The position numbers were made by a program, and so were the translations under genes. A DNA stretch of 61,867 nt from Nannocystineae bacterium. Its GTDB lineage: Bacteria; Myxococcota_A; Polyangia; Haliangiales; Haliangiaceae. The notes below the pieces were generated by a model. It made no database searches, was not told the DNA's origin, and saw nothing but the letters and a program-made list of their open reading frames with translations. Positions 24,687 to 33,451 of this stretch are shown one piece after another. Numbering within the stretch: position 1 is the stretch's first letter; every line of letters starts with the position of its first letter. The stretch is from positions 1 through 61,867 of the forward strand of contig SLNH01000037.1 in assembly GCA_007133195.1 (NCBI GenBank), in the 5' to 3' direction.

Positions 24687-26696
24687 ATGTCGAACGCTGA
24701 CCGTATGGCAAGCGCCGAGGCCCGGCGCAGCGTCCTGGTGTGCGCCGTCTCGATCGTCGCCGGGGCGTGCGGCGGTGGGGAGGACCGGCGGGCAGAGGTG
24801 CCGAGCGCACCGGATCGAGCTGACGACCGGCCCGGCGAGCGGCGAGGATTTTCCGGCCCCGAGCTCCTCGATCCGGGCGGCCGGGCGCTCGATGCGCCCG
24901 AGCAGGCCGAGCGCTCGCCGGAACAGGCGCTGCTTGCGAACTACGAGGTTGGAGACATCGAGGGGCCTCCGCAAGAGCGCCTGGCCCGGGAGGATGTGGA
25001 GGGGCGATCGCTTCGCGAGCTGCGGCTTCTTCGCAGCGCCATCCACGCGCAGCACGGCCGCGAGTTTCTGAGCGGCTGGATCGACGACTACATGCGCGCG
25101 CAGGACTGGTACGAACCGGGAGGCTACAGCGGCGATGATCTCACCATGCGCGATCGCCACAACCTCGATCTGATCGGGCAGATCGAGGAGGGGTTTACGC
25201 TTCCGGACCTGCGAAAGCGCCGCGACGCGCTGTTTGCGCCCTACGGCGGGTATCGACAAGACGAGCCGCTGCCAGAGGGCATCGCCGAGACGGTCAAGGC
25301 CGACGAATGGCGCATGATGCGGCGAGCGATCACGGTGCGCAGGCAAAATACCCGGATTCGCCTGGCGAGAGCGCGCGATCGCTTGCCGGAGGAGGGCTGC
25401 CCCGAGCGCGACGCGCTCTCGCGGCTATCGGACGCCTGGGATTTCGTGGCCCCCGTCGCCGCGGACGATCCCCAGCGGACGGCGTTCGGCGAGGTGGCCG
25501 CGCGGGTGGAGACGTGCCTTCGCGAACTCGCCACCGCCGAGCGCGCTCGCGTCCGCGCGCTACGTCGCGAGCACCGCGCGGCGCTCGCAGAGGATCTCCA
25601 AGCTGCGCTCACGGATTCGGGGCCCGATGTGAATGAGATCCAAATCGACGACGCCTATCGGTGGAGGCCAGAGGGCGAGCTCGTCCGCGCCGGCCCCGCC
25701 GTAGCGCTCGTCGCGCGCGCCGATCGCGAGCTCGGCGCCGAGGACGCCGGGCGCATCGCCCGTCGCATCGAACAGATCGGCGCCGGCCGGCCGCTGTCGC
25801 CGGGGGAGATCGGCGTGGAGGTGATTGCGATCGCCCCGGCGCGCGGCGACGCGTACGTCGTTTCGGTGGAGGGCGCACTGCCGGACGCAGAGCTCGCCCA
25901 CAGGCGGCTCGCCAAAGAGGTGTTGCGAGATCCCGCGTGGCTAACCGGTCCTTTCGACTACATTGATCCCGGCCCTGCGCTCGAAGCGCTGTGCCCGAGG
26001 AGCGCCCCCTGTTCGTGTGAGCGCGTGGGCGCCGGGGGCGGGGGCGATCGGTTCGTGAACGAGGCGTCGGCGGCTGTCGATCTGCACGGGGCAGAACCCG
26101 CGAGCGTGGCGGTGACGCTCGCCGGATGTCGCGACGGGGACGGTCGCGACTTGGTGGTTTTGTCCCCGGAGGCCGACGCGCCCGGGGCTGAGCCGGCGCG
26201 CGGAGACGCCGCCGATGACGCCGCTGCCGCCGACGACAATGACGCCGGCGAGAAGGGCCGGGCGCCCGACGCCGCATGGCAGGCGATAGCGCGGGTGCCG
26301 GAGGCGAAAGCCGAGCACTGTGAGGTCGTCTCGCTCGAGCCCTACCGAGACAATCGCGAGGCGCTCGTGTGTGAGGCGCGAAAGCGCCGCCGGGGCACGC
26401 TTTACACCTCGGCCGTCGTGGTCGCGGACCTGGGCGGCGAGCTCGTGCTCGCGCGCACGGGCCGCTACGCCCAGCCCGAGCGCCCGTGCCGTTCGGGTGG
26501 CGAGCGCGTGCGCGGCGTCGAGCTCCAGGCGAATGAAGACGGGCTCGATCTAAAGCTCACCGTCGCCCGCGCCGCCCAGCGCCCGGCGGCGTGCCGCGCG
26601 ACTGATGCGCCGGGGGGCCAGAAGCTCGAAATCGAGCTCGTCGATCACCGCTATAGGCTATCTGGCGGCGAGCTGGAAAGGACCGAGTCGCCGTAG
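24687..26696 (+). CDS. YARHG-domain lipoprotein
   Basis: 669 residues. The N-terminus ends a hydrophobic segment with VSIVAGAC, a lipobox, so export as a lipoprotein is likely; the real start may be the ATG at 24705. Residues ~110-160 hold a YARHG domain: ELRLLRSAIHAQHGREF and a DWYEPGGYSGDDLTMRD stretch, a module thought to act in the extracytoplasmic space. The rest is alpha-helical (about 200-310) and then a Cys-containing beta-rich part with a low-complexity Asp/Ala linker (about 500-530). Its role is unknown. It converges with the HAD gene (17-nt gap). Confidence 0.8.
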   Translation: MSNADRMASAEARRSVLVCAVSIVAGACGGGEDRRAEVPSAPDRADDRPGERRGFSGPELLDPGGRALDAPEQAERSPEQALLANYEVGDIEGPPQERLAREDVEGRSLRELRLLRSAIHAQHGREFLSGWIDDYMRAQDWYEPGGYSGDDLTMRDRHNLDLIGQIEEGFTLPDLRKRRDALFAPYGGYRQDEPLPEGIAETVKADEWRMMRRAITVRRQNTRIRLARARDRLPEEGCPERDALSRLSDAWDFVAPVAADDPQRTAFGEVAARVETCLRELATAERARVRALRREHRAALAEDLQAALTDSGPDVNEIQIDDAYRWRPEGELVRAGPAVALVARADRELGAEDAGRIARRIEQIGAGRPLSPGEIGVEVIAIAPARGDAYVVSVEGALPDAELAHRRLAKEVLRDPAWLTGPFDYIDPGPALEALCPRSAPCSCERVGAGGGGDRFVNEASAAVDLHGAEPASVAVTLAGCRDGDGRDLVVLSPEADAPGAEPARGDAADDAAAADDNDAGEKGRAPDAAWQAIARVPEAKAEHCEVVSLEPYRDNREALVCEARKRRRGTLYTSAVVVADLGGELVLARTGRYAQPERPCRSGGERVRGVELQANEDGLDLKLTVARAAQRPAACRATDAPGGQKLEIELVDHRYRLSGGELERTESP

Positions 26697-26713
26697 CGGC
26701 GGTTTCCGTCCGC

Positions 26714-27382
26714 TCAGTCGCCGTCCCCGTCGAAGGCTCGGACGATCTGCGGGAGCTCGCGGAGATCGGGAACGCGCTGCACGGGCAGGCGGTCCCACAC
26801 GTGGCGCTGATCCGGGGTGTCGCGGGCGAGGAAATGAAGCCCCGTCTCGGCGGCTGCCTCGTAGTCCGTGCGGCCGTCGCCGATGAACAGCGAGCGGGCG
26901 GGCGCGAGCCGGTGCCGCGCCACGACGTCGCGCACGATGTCGGGTTTTTCGCTCGGTGAGCCCCAAATCTCGGCGAAGTAGCTGGCCACCGCGCGGTCCT
27001 CGGCGAGCGCGACCACCTCCTCGGTGGGGGTGCCCGAGACGATAAACAGCGTCAGGTCGGCGGCGAGGTCCTCGAGCGCCCCCGGGATGCCCGGCACGAA
27101 CGGCGCGCATCTTACCTTGTCGTAGACGGCGCGGCTGTATTCCTGCCCGAGCCGCCGACTCTCCGCATCGCTGATTTCTCGGCCCAGCAGGTTCCGATAG
27201 GCCCAGGCAAACTTCACGTAGCGCGACACCCCGAGGTTTTCGAGGTGATAGCGGCGGAAGGCGTCGCGCTGCTCAGGCGTGAGCTCGGGGATGCTGTCGG
27301 CGATCGCCTCGGTCTTGAGATCCGCCGACTCGAGGATCACGCCGTCGAAGTCGAAGAAGATCGCATCGAGGCCGGGATTCAC
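26714..27382 (-). CDS. HAD family hydrolase (phosphatase-like)
   Basis: 222 residues. All four HAD motifs are visible: FFDFDGVILES (nucleophile Asp), LFIVSGTPTEE, the Lys in GSPSEKPDI and LFIGDGRTDYEAA. The cap is helical (type C1), as in phosphoglycolate phosphatase-like enzymes. The substrate is unknown. The GTG at 27382 immediately precedes the first conserved strand (NPGLDAIFFDFDG). Confidence 0.87.
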   Translation of the reverse strand: MNPGLDAIFFDFDGVILESADLKTEAIADSIPELTPEQRDAFRRYHLENLGVSRYVKFAWAYRNLLGREISDAESRRLGQEYSRAVYDKVRCAPFVPGIPGALEDLAADLTLFIVSGTPTEEVVALAEDRAVASYFAEIWGSPSEKPDIVRDVVARHRLAPARSLFIGDGRTDYEAAAETGLHFLARDTPDQRHVWDRLPVQRVPDLRELPQIVRAFDGDGD

Positions 27383-27465
27383 GCTCGAGAGGCTAACACG
27401 CCCGCGCGAGGGAGCACACGCGGCAGCGCCAGCGGCCAACGAACCAGCCTGCTGTGCCCCAGCCG

Positions 27466-28395
27466 CTACGGGGCGAGGGCGGAAAGGAGATTGTCCACGG
27501 CTTCGAGCTCCATGCGGACCCGGCATTCGCGCGCGTAGGTGCCGACGTGCGGCGTGAGCACGGCGTTTTCGAGCTCGATGAGCGGGCCGGTGTAGGGCTC
27601 TTCCTCGAAGCAGTCGATGTAGGCCAGGGCTTCGGGATGTTCGCGAAGGTGAGCGGCGAGCGCGGCCTCGTCGATCAGGCCGCCGCGCGAGGTATTGACC
27701 AGCGCGGCATCGTGCTTCATCCGCGCGAGCTCGCGCGCGCCGACTAAGTGATGGGTCGCTTGGCTGTGGTTCAGATGGAGCGTGACGACGTCGCTCTTTG
27801 CGAGGAGCTCGTCGAAGTCGAGGTAGTGGACCCCGAGCCACTCGGCGGCCGCGAAGTCCTCGTTCGTATCGGTGGCCAGAAGCTTGGCGCCGAACGGGCC
27901 GAGGAGCGTCGCGACGGCGCGGCCGACGCGCCCGAGGCCGACGATCCCCACCGTTTTGCCCCGAAGCAGCCGGCCGGCCGGCTTGGCCCAGCCCTCGCGC
28001 ACGCGCCGATCGGCCTCGGGGATGCGGCGAAGCGCCGCGAGCAGGCCCGCCACCGTGAGCTCGGCCACGGCGTCGATGTGCGCCTCCGGGGTCGATTTGA
28101 CCTCGATACCGAGCTCGCGCGCGGCGGCGCGATCGACGTTGTCCACGCCGGCGCCGACGCGAGAGATGACCCGCAGGTTCGACACCGATGTGAGCACGTC
28201 GCGCGACAGCGGCTCGGTACCGGCGAGCAGGCCCACGGCGTCACGGATGTGGTCCTGGGCTTCGTTAGCCGTGAGCCTGCGACCCTGCGGATTCAGCCGA
28301 GCCTGAAATCCGGCGGCCCGCAGCTTGTCGAGGGGCTCGGTGCTGTGGCTCGCGAACGAGGACGTGGAGATGGCGACGGTGCGCGGCGCTTTCAT
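27466..28395 (-). CDS. D-isomer-specific 2-hydroxyacid dehydrogenase, D-3-phosphoglycerate dehydrogenase-like
   Basis: 309 residues without the C-terminal ACT or ASB domains of long SerA proteins. The NAD site is VGIVGLGRVGRAVA; catalytic residues are Arg in NTSRGGLIDE, Glu in CFEEEPY and His in LTPHVGTY. The SRVGAGVDNVD segment is typical of phosphoglycerate dehydrogenases. It may oxidise 3-phosphoglycerate for serine synthesis, but other hydroxyacids are possible. It lies 83 nt upstream of the HAD gene on the same strand; if the HAD protein were a phosphoserine phosphatase the pair would make sense, which is speculation. Confidence 0.82.
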   Translation of the reverse strand: MKAPRTVAISTSSFASHSTEPLDKLRAAGFQARLNPQGRRLTANEAQDHIRDAVGLLAGTEPLSRDVLTSVSNLRVISRVGAGVDNVDRAAARELGIEVKSTPEAHIDAVAELTVAGLLAALRRIPEADRRVREGWAKPAGRLLRGKTVGIVGLGRVGRAVATLLGPFGAKLLATDTNEDFAAAEWLGVHYLDFDELLAKSDVVTLHLNHSQATHHLVGARELARMKHDAALVNTSRGGLIDEAALAAHLREHPEALAYIDCFEEEPYTGPLIELENAVLTPHVGTYARECRVRMELEAVDNLLSALAP

Positions 28396-28524
28396 GGGCC
28401 CGACTCCCGCTGAGCAGTCTGCCCAGTATGCCCAAATCCCCCGGTGCGGGCGAGGTGTATCGCCGGTGGGCGGCCCGCCTCGCGGGCCCCGGGCGCCGCG
28501 ACCGGCGAGGCGCGGGCGTCCGAG

Positions 28525-29127
28525 CTAGAAAAGCCGCTCGGGGACGTGAATGACGTCGCCGGGGCGCACGAAGAAGTCCGGCGCTTCGGCGTTGCGAATA
28601 TCGGCCACGGGGATGGTGTATTGCACGACCTCTTCGCCGTCCTCGCGTTCGCGGGTCACGGTCACGGAGTTTTGTCGCGCCATGTCTGTAAAGCCACCGG
28701 CGCGAGACAGCGCCTCGATGATCGTCATGCCGTCGGCGTAGGGGATCGTCCCCGGGTTTTGCACCTGACCCGACAGCGACAGCTGCATCGACTGGAATTC
28801 CTCGACCACCACCGACACCTGCGGGTCGATGAGGTAGCCGTCGGCGAGGCGGCGCTGGATTTCCGCCTCGATCTCCTCGGGCGACTTTCCGGCGACTTCG
28901 ACCCTGCCGATCAGGGGAAACGAGATGCTGCCGCCACTGCCCACGCGATAGGTGTTGCTGAGCTCTTCTTGGCGATACACCCGGACCTCGAACGAGTCCC
29001 CTGCGCCTAGCGCGCTGGCCCCCACTGCCGTGGGCTGGGTGGGATAATCGCTGGGCGTGGAGCCCCCGCAGCCGCCGACAAGCGGGACCGCGAGCGCGAT
29101 CAGAATCAGCGCGGTGAGCCTCGTCAT
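28525..29127 (-). CDS. Polysaccharide export lipoprotein (Wza/EpsY-like)
   Basis: 200 residues. MTRLTALILIALAVPLVGGC is a lipoprotein signal; the ATG at 29127 is chosen for this reason. The polysaccharide-export (Poly_export) domain has LGAGDSFEVRVYRQEELS and YRVGSGGSISFPLIGRVEVA. A SLBB domain follows with VQNPGTIPYADGMTIIEALS and the closing FFVRPGDVIHVPERLF. It should form the outer-membrane end of a capsule or exopolysaccharide exporter. The usual Wzc/Wzx/Wzy partners are not in the window; sugar-nucleotide genes lie at 58.3-60.8 kb. Confidence 0.9.
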   Translation of the reverse strand: MTRLTALILIALAVPLVGGCGGSTPSDYPTQPTAVGASALGAGDSFEVRVYRQEELSNTYRVGSGGSISFPLIGRVEVAGKSPEEIEAEIQRRLADGYLIDPQVSVVVEEFQSMQLSLSGQVQNPGTIPYADGMTIIEALSRAGGFTDMARQNSVTVTREREDGEEVVQYTIPVADIRNAEAPDFFVRPGDVIHVPERLF

Positions 29128-29262
29128 GGCCGTGGAATGGCGGTGCCCGGGAGCGTAGGCTGTCGGGGGCACCACCGCAAGTGGTGCCGGCGTGTGAAGC
29201 CGCGTGACGCGGGCCGGCGGGCGCGGCGTGGTCGGGTGCGCGCGCGGGCCGGGCAGGGGCGA

Positions 29263-30243
29263 TCAGGGCTTTAAGATCGCCTTGATGAATCCGGATGGCC
29301 GGCTTTCGAGGCAGTCGAAGGCGTCGGTGATGCGATCGAGCGGGAACGCGGTGCACAAGGGGTCGGGGTGGAGCTCGCCGCGGGCGATCGCGCCCAGCGC
29401 CGCGCGCATGTTGTCCACAAACAGCTCGGGATCCCGGGTGTGAGCGCTGACGACGTCGATCCCGCGGTAATTCCAGGTCTGCATATCCACCGAGCGGCGC
29501 CCGTCGCCGTGAAACCCGGCGATGACCAGGCGGCCGTGGATGCCGATGAGCCCGGATGCTACGTCGAGGGTGCGCTGCAGCCCCGCGGCCTCCACCACCC
29601 GCTCGAAGCCGAGCCGGTCGATCCCCTCGCCGATCCGACGGCTGGCCTCGAGGGCGAGCCCGGCGTGGGCATCGAGCGACAGCGTGGCGGTGGCGCCGAG
29701 GCTCCGGGCGTGCTCGAGCGCTTCGTCGCGGCGCGAGATGGCAAGGACCCGGGCGCCGGCGCCCGCGGCGAGCTCGGTGATGAGCGCGCCCAAAAAGCCG
29801 ATGCCCACCACCGCGACGCTTTGGCCGGCGCGGATGTCTGCCCGCTTGAACGCGCCCACGGCCCCGGCGAGCGCCTCGGCCGGGACGTGACGGTCGCCCA
29901 GCGACTCGGGAATGCGCGCGAGCTGGCTCTCCTCGGCGATGTCGTATTCGGCGAGCGAGCGATTCGACAAAAATCCGACCCGCTCGCCGACGCGCGCCTG
30001 GGTGACCTCGGAGCCCAGCGCCTCCACGCGCCCCCAGCCCTCGTGTCCGGGGACGCCGGCGGGCATCGGGTAGCCGAGCCACGGGCGCCCCTGCCAGTGC
30101 TGGACGCTCGCCGCCGACAGCCCGCAGCCCTTCACGCGCACGAGCACGTGTCGCGGGCCAGGGATGGGCCGTTCCACCTCGAGGACTTCGGCCCGCCTAG
30201 GTTCGGTGAGGACGACCGCGCGCATGAGCTCCGGTTCAGGCAT
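29263..30243 (-). CDS. MDR superfamily zinc-binding alcohol dehydrogenase-like protein
   Basis: 326 residues. Catalytic-zinc residues are present as Cys in VKGCGLSAAS and His-Glu in GVPGHEGWGRV. The four-Cys structural-zinc loop is missing (VGFLSNRSLAEYD). The NAD(P) fold reads VAVVGIGFLGALITELAAGA. The substrate is not predictable. The ATG at 30243 is taken as start; the frame stays open to 30363. It follows the TonB-like gene of the envelope operon on the same strand after 190 nt. Confidence 0.82.
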   Translation of the reverse strand: MPEPELMRAVVLTEPRRAEVLEVERPIPGPRHVLVRVKGCGLSAASVQHWQGRPWLGYPMPAGVPGHEGWGRVEALGSEVTQARVGERVGFLSNRSLAEYDIAEESQLARIPESLGDRHVPAEALAGAVGAFKRADIRAGQSVAVVGIGFLGALITELAAGAGARVLAISRRDEALEHARSLGATATLSLDAHAGLALEASRRIGEGIDRLGFERVVEAAGLQRTLDVASGLIGIHGRLVIAGFHGDGRRSVDMQTWNYRGIDVVSAHTRDPELFVDNMRAALGAIARGELHPDPLCTAFPLDRITDAFDCLESRPSGFIKAILKP

Positions 30244-30362
30244 TGGACCTCGCTGTCGTGGACATCGTCCCGGCGCCCGCCGCAGCGCGCCGCGGGCGGA
30301 GGTAGCTCCGACCGTAGTAGATGCGCGGGCGCCCGGTCCGGGTTTCACGGACCGGGGCCGCA

Positions 30363-30405
30363 CCCAGCGCTCACCGGGCGCCGAGCCCAGCGCTCACCGG
30401 GCGCC
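30363..30405. repeat. 20-bp direct repeat pair in the gap upstream of the MDR gene
   Basis: CCCAGCGCTCACCGGGCGCC occurs at 30363-30382 and again, without change, at 30386-30405 (23-bp period). Each copy contains the palindrome AGCGCT. It lies between the end of the envelope operon and the dehydrogenase start. Confidence 0.7.
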
Positions 30406-30433
30406 TGCGCCGGAACCACCCCGCGGCGCGCTC

Positions 30434-31864
30434 TTACCCGCCCGGCTCGAGCACGAGCGGAATCAAGAAGTCGGCCGATGTCGGGTCGCCGCCGCTGTCG
30501 TGGGGAATCCCGAACCGCCAGCCCGAGGTGAGATCCTCGATGCAGTCATCGACGACACTGTTGAACCCGAACACATCCGCGCGAACGACGCGGCCGGCCG
30601 GGCCGACGGTGAAGTCGAGCTCGACGCGGCCGCCCGCGGTCGGATCCTGGCGAAGCGCGCGCTCGTGGCATCGCTGGATCCCCCGCAGGTAGCGCGAGCG
30701 AATGCGCTGGGCGACGTCGCGGGGGTCGAGGGTCGTGTCGTCGTAGGCCTCGCTGCCGCCCGTAAAATCGGCGCGCGAGGCGATCTGCTCTTCTTCCGGC
30801 GTCCGGTCCAGCCCGTTGCCGTTGCCGGGACCGTCAACATCGGGGCCATCGCCCGTGCCGATGTCTCCCCGGTCGGGGCCGCGGGTTCCCGAGTCGCCCG
30901 GTGAGCCCCCGGCCGCCACGCCGCTGCCGCGCTCGCGTACATCATCGATCGCCTCGTCGAGCGATACGCCCTGGTCGGTCTCCTGCATGGCGCGGTAGGG
31001 GCCGTCCTCGGCCGAGCGGCCGGTGGCGACGGCCAAAAACGCGGTGTCTGCAATCTCCTCGCGCAGCTGCGCCTCGTCCAGGCCCGGATCTTCCTCGCCG
31101 CCCTCATCGTCGGGCTCGGCGGGGCTGTGCTCGGGCTCGGGCGGGGCCTCGGCCACCTCGTCTCCCGGGTCGTCCTCCACCTCGGGCGCCTCGTCGACGT
31201 CTGGAGTCTCGTCGGGCTCCTCGGGCAGATCGAACTCCGGCTCGACCACCCGGGCCTCGTACTGCTCGTCGGCCAGCCGCTGGATCCGCGTTTGGTCCGC
31301 CCGCTCGCGAAACAGCCCCACCGCGGCGACGGACATGTGCAGCGCGATCGAGACGCCGAGAATGATGGCGAGGCGGGTGTCGAAGCGATCGGTGAGGGTC
31401 CCGCGCACCGAGGCCGGCAGGTGCGGGCGCGGCTGCAGCGGGGGTGGCGTGACGAATTGAAACAGAAGCGACAGATCGCCCACCGTCACCTTGCCGCGCG
31501 AGGTGTCGCTGAGCGGGATGACAAAGTGGTCGCCGCGCTTTTGGGCGATCCCCTCCGACTTGAGCTGATCGAAGGTGCGGACCTCGCCGCCGGCGGAGAT
31601 TCGGCCATCCATCCGCTCGCTGATGTGGAGCGTGTACTGGCCTCCCTCGACCACGAACAGGGGCCACCTGAGCGGGAGTCCGCTGATCGGCGCCGAGAAC
31701 GTGTTTTGGATCGACTGCCCGACCGAGACGGTCTCCCGCTCCCGGATCAGCCGCTCCTCCACGAGCGTTCCGCTCAGCACGATGCCGATCCGGAGCGCGC
31801 GCTGCTCGCGCTGCGCGCCGGCGGTCCCGGCGCCGGCTCCGCTGTGTGACCGCGCCCCGTCCAT
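30434..31864 (-). CDS. gltG: TonB-like envelope protein, AgmX/PglI C-terminal type (GltG-like)
   Basis: 476 residues. The cytoplasmic N-terminal part (1-185) holds a beta-rich FHA-like region (LRIGIVLSGTLVEERLI; HISERMDGRISAGGEVRTF). One membrane helix (about 190-210, LAIILGVSIALHMSVAAVGL) leads into a long acidic Pro/Glu/Asp linker (220-290). The C-terminal domain reads YLRGIQRCHERALRQDP and GRVELDFTVGPAGRVVRADV, as in the AgmX/PglI TonB-like domain. Such proteins connect an inner-membrane motor to outer-membrane partners in myxobacterial gliding. The ATG overlaps the preceding stop (TGATG), implying coupled translation. Confidence 0.72.
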   Translation of the reverse strand: MDGARSHSGAGAGTAGAQREQRALRIGIVLSGTLVEERLIRERETVSVGQSIQNTFSAPISGLPLRWPLFVVEGGQYTLHISERMDGRISAGGEVRTFDQLKSEGIAQKRGDHFVIPLSDTSRGKVTVGDLSLLFQFVTPPPLQPRPHLPASVRGTLTDRFDTRLAIILGVSIALHMSVAAVGLFRERADQTRIQRLADEQYEARVVEPEFDLPEEPDETPDVDEAPEVEDDPGDEVAEAPPEPEHSPAEPDDEGGEEDPGLDEAQLREEIADTAFLAVATGRSAEDGPYRAMQETDQGVSLDEAIDDVRERGSGVAAGGSPGDSGTRGPDRGDIGTGDGPDVDGPGNGNGLDRTPEEEQIASRADFTGGSEAYDDTTLDPRDVAQRIRSRYLRGIQRCHERALRQDPTAGGRVELDFTVGPAGRVVRADVFGFNSVVDDCIEDLTSGWRFGIPHDSGGDPTSADFLIPLVLEPGG

Positions 31865-32226
31865 CAGAAGGGTTCCTGGCGAACCTCCCCTTGGATCTTC
31901 GGTAGGAAGTCCTGCTTGAGGTTCTCCCACTGATAGTTGATCGCGGAGGCCTGAAGCACGTAGATGACGTTCGGCCGCGGCACGCGCCCGCAGATGACGA
32001 AATCCTGCTCGATCACGAACACGCGCCGGCCGTCGCGCTCGACCACCCGGTAGTTCGGCTCGGCATCGTCGCCCTCGGCCCTTTGCGCGTGCTGCGCGGC
32101 GCACCCGTCAGCGTCGCCGCCCCCCCCTACCTGCACGCCGCCGCTCGACTGTGCTCGCGCCTCCGCGAACACGAGCAGGGCCAGGATAGCCGCTGCGAGG
32201 GTTGTCATCGTGGTCTTGGCGATCAT
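31864..32226 (-). CDS. Small exported protein in the GltF position
   Basis: 120 residues with a clear Sec signal (MTTLAAAILALLVFAEARAQ). The mature part has two cysteines (DGCAAQ and FVICGR), which could form a disulfide, and ends with a charged stretch. Sequence alone does not identify it; size, signal and position between a TPR lipoprotein and the TonB-like gene match GltF of the Myxococcus cluster. AAGGAG lies upstream of the ATG. Confidence 0.6.
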   Translation of the reverse strand: MIAKTTMTTLAAAILALLVFAEARAQSSGGVQVGGGGDADGCAAQHAQRAEGDDAEPNYRVVERDGRRVFVIEQDFVICGRVPRPNVIYVLQASAINYQWENLKQDFLPKIQGEVRQEPF

Positions 32227-32251
32227 GACGAAAACGCTCTCCTTCGCTGGC

Positions 32252-33451
32252 TCACTGGCGCTCTTCCCGGCGTCGCTCCCGCTCCCGCCGGCGCTCCTCG
32301 CGCTCGATTCGCCGCTCCTCGCGCTCGATGAGATCGCTCACCGCGCTCGCTTGCTCCTCGGCCCGATCGGCGTCGGCACCGGCGGTGCGCTGGTAATTAT
32401 CGAAGTATTCGTCGGCGCGGCGCAATCGCTCGAGCGTCTCGAGGTCGCCGTCTTCGCCGGGGAAGGGGTCCGCGTCGAGATACAGGATGCCCAGATTGTA
32501 ATACGCCGGGGCGTAGTCGCTATCGCGGCTGAGCGCTCGCTCGTAGGCCTGTTCGGCGCGCCGCAGATATTCGGCTCGCCGGTCCGGATCTCCGCGCGGT
32601 CCCTCTAGCTCCGAGGCGCGCCCGCGGTAGGCCGAGCCCAGATTGGTCCACGCCGCCGGACGCTCGTCGTCGAGCCCGCGCGTGAGCCGCTCGTAGACGC
32701 GAATCGCCTCGGGGTAGCGCCGGTTTTCGAGGTAGTGGACGCCCAGGTTGAGGAGCGCGTTTCCGTAGCCCGGCGCCAGCTCGACGGCGCGCTCGTAGGC
32801 TCGCTCTGCGCGCTCTGCGCGATCGGTCGCGTCGTAGACCAGCCCGGCGATGAAGTGATACCGAGGGTGATCCTGCGCGGCCGTCCGCTCCCCGGCCGCG
32901 TCGAGGATCTGCTCGGCCATGTCGTAGTTGTCCTCGATGTAGTGGGCCCACGCGAGGATCAGCATCGCGCGGAGATTCGCTTCGTCGACCGTGAGCGCCT
33001 CGCGCGCCTCGTCCATCGCGCGCGCCACATCCCGGGTATCCCCGCGGAGCGCCGCCTCGGCGCGCTCGAGGTGCTCCGCTGCGGCGCGCTCGGCGGCCCG
33101 CCCCTCCAAGTCGGCCCCCGGGGGAAGCGGGGGATCTTCATCCTCATCGGGCTCCTCGTCAGGCTCCTCGCCAGGATCCTCCGTCCCGGGCGCCTCGCCC
33201 GGGGCCTCGCCTGTATCCGGCACGTCGTCGGCGGGCTCCTCGCCCCGACCCTCGTCGGGCGGAAGCGTGTCCCCAGGCGCGCCGACCTGGCCGTCACCCG
33301 GATCGGCCTCCGCTTCGGGGGCCTTTGGCTCGCGCTCGCTCCCCGCCGCGCACGCCCCGAGCCCGACGCACAAGAAGGCGGCGCATGCCGCGACCCCGAG
33401 CCTCGAAATCGGCGCCGCAAAGCGCCCTGCCGCGCTCACCGAAGGCGTCAT
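32252..33451 (-). CDS. gltE: TPR lipoprotein, AglT/GltE-like
   Basis: 399 residues. The signal ends in FLCVGLGAC (lipobox). An acidic Pro/Glu linker (about 40-105) precedes six or so TPR units (about 110-370), e.g. YEDNYDMAEQILDAAGE, YGNALLNLGVHYLENRRYPE and YAPAYYNLGILYLD. The C-terminus is a highly charged Glu/Arg helix. AglT/GltE of Myxococcus is a TPR lipoprotein at the same place in the operon. The ATG at 33451 overlaps the previous stop by four bases (ATGA). Confidence 0.68.
   Translation of the reverse strand: MTPSVSAAGRFAAPISRLGVAACAAFLCVGLGACAAGSEREPKAPEAEADPGDGQVGAPGDTLPPDEGRGEEPADDVPDTGEAPGEAPGTEDPGEEPDEEPDEDEDPPLPPGADLEGRAAERAAAEHLERAEAALRGDTRDVARAMDEAREALTVDEANLRAMLILAWAHYIEDNYDMAEQILDAAGERTAAQDHPRYHFIAGLVYDATDRAERAERAYERAVELAPGYGNALLNLGVHYLENRRYPEAIRVYERLTRGLDDERPAAWTNLGSAYRGRASELEGPRGDPDRRAEYLRRAEQAYERALSRDSDYAPAYYNLGILYLDADPFPGEDGDLETLERLRRADEYFDNYQRTAGADADRAEEQASAVSDLIEREERRIEREERRRERERRREERQ

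Noticed and set aside
28265-30082. A 605-codon minus-strand frame across the Wza-like gene and the MDR gene
   Set aside because: It is a shadow: both regions have convincing genes in other frames on the same strand.
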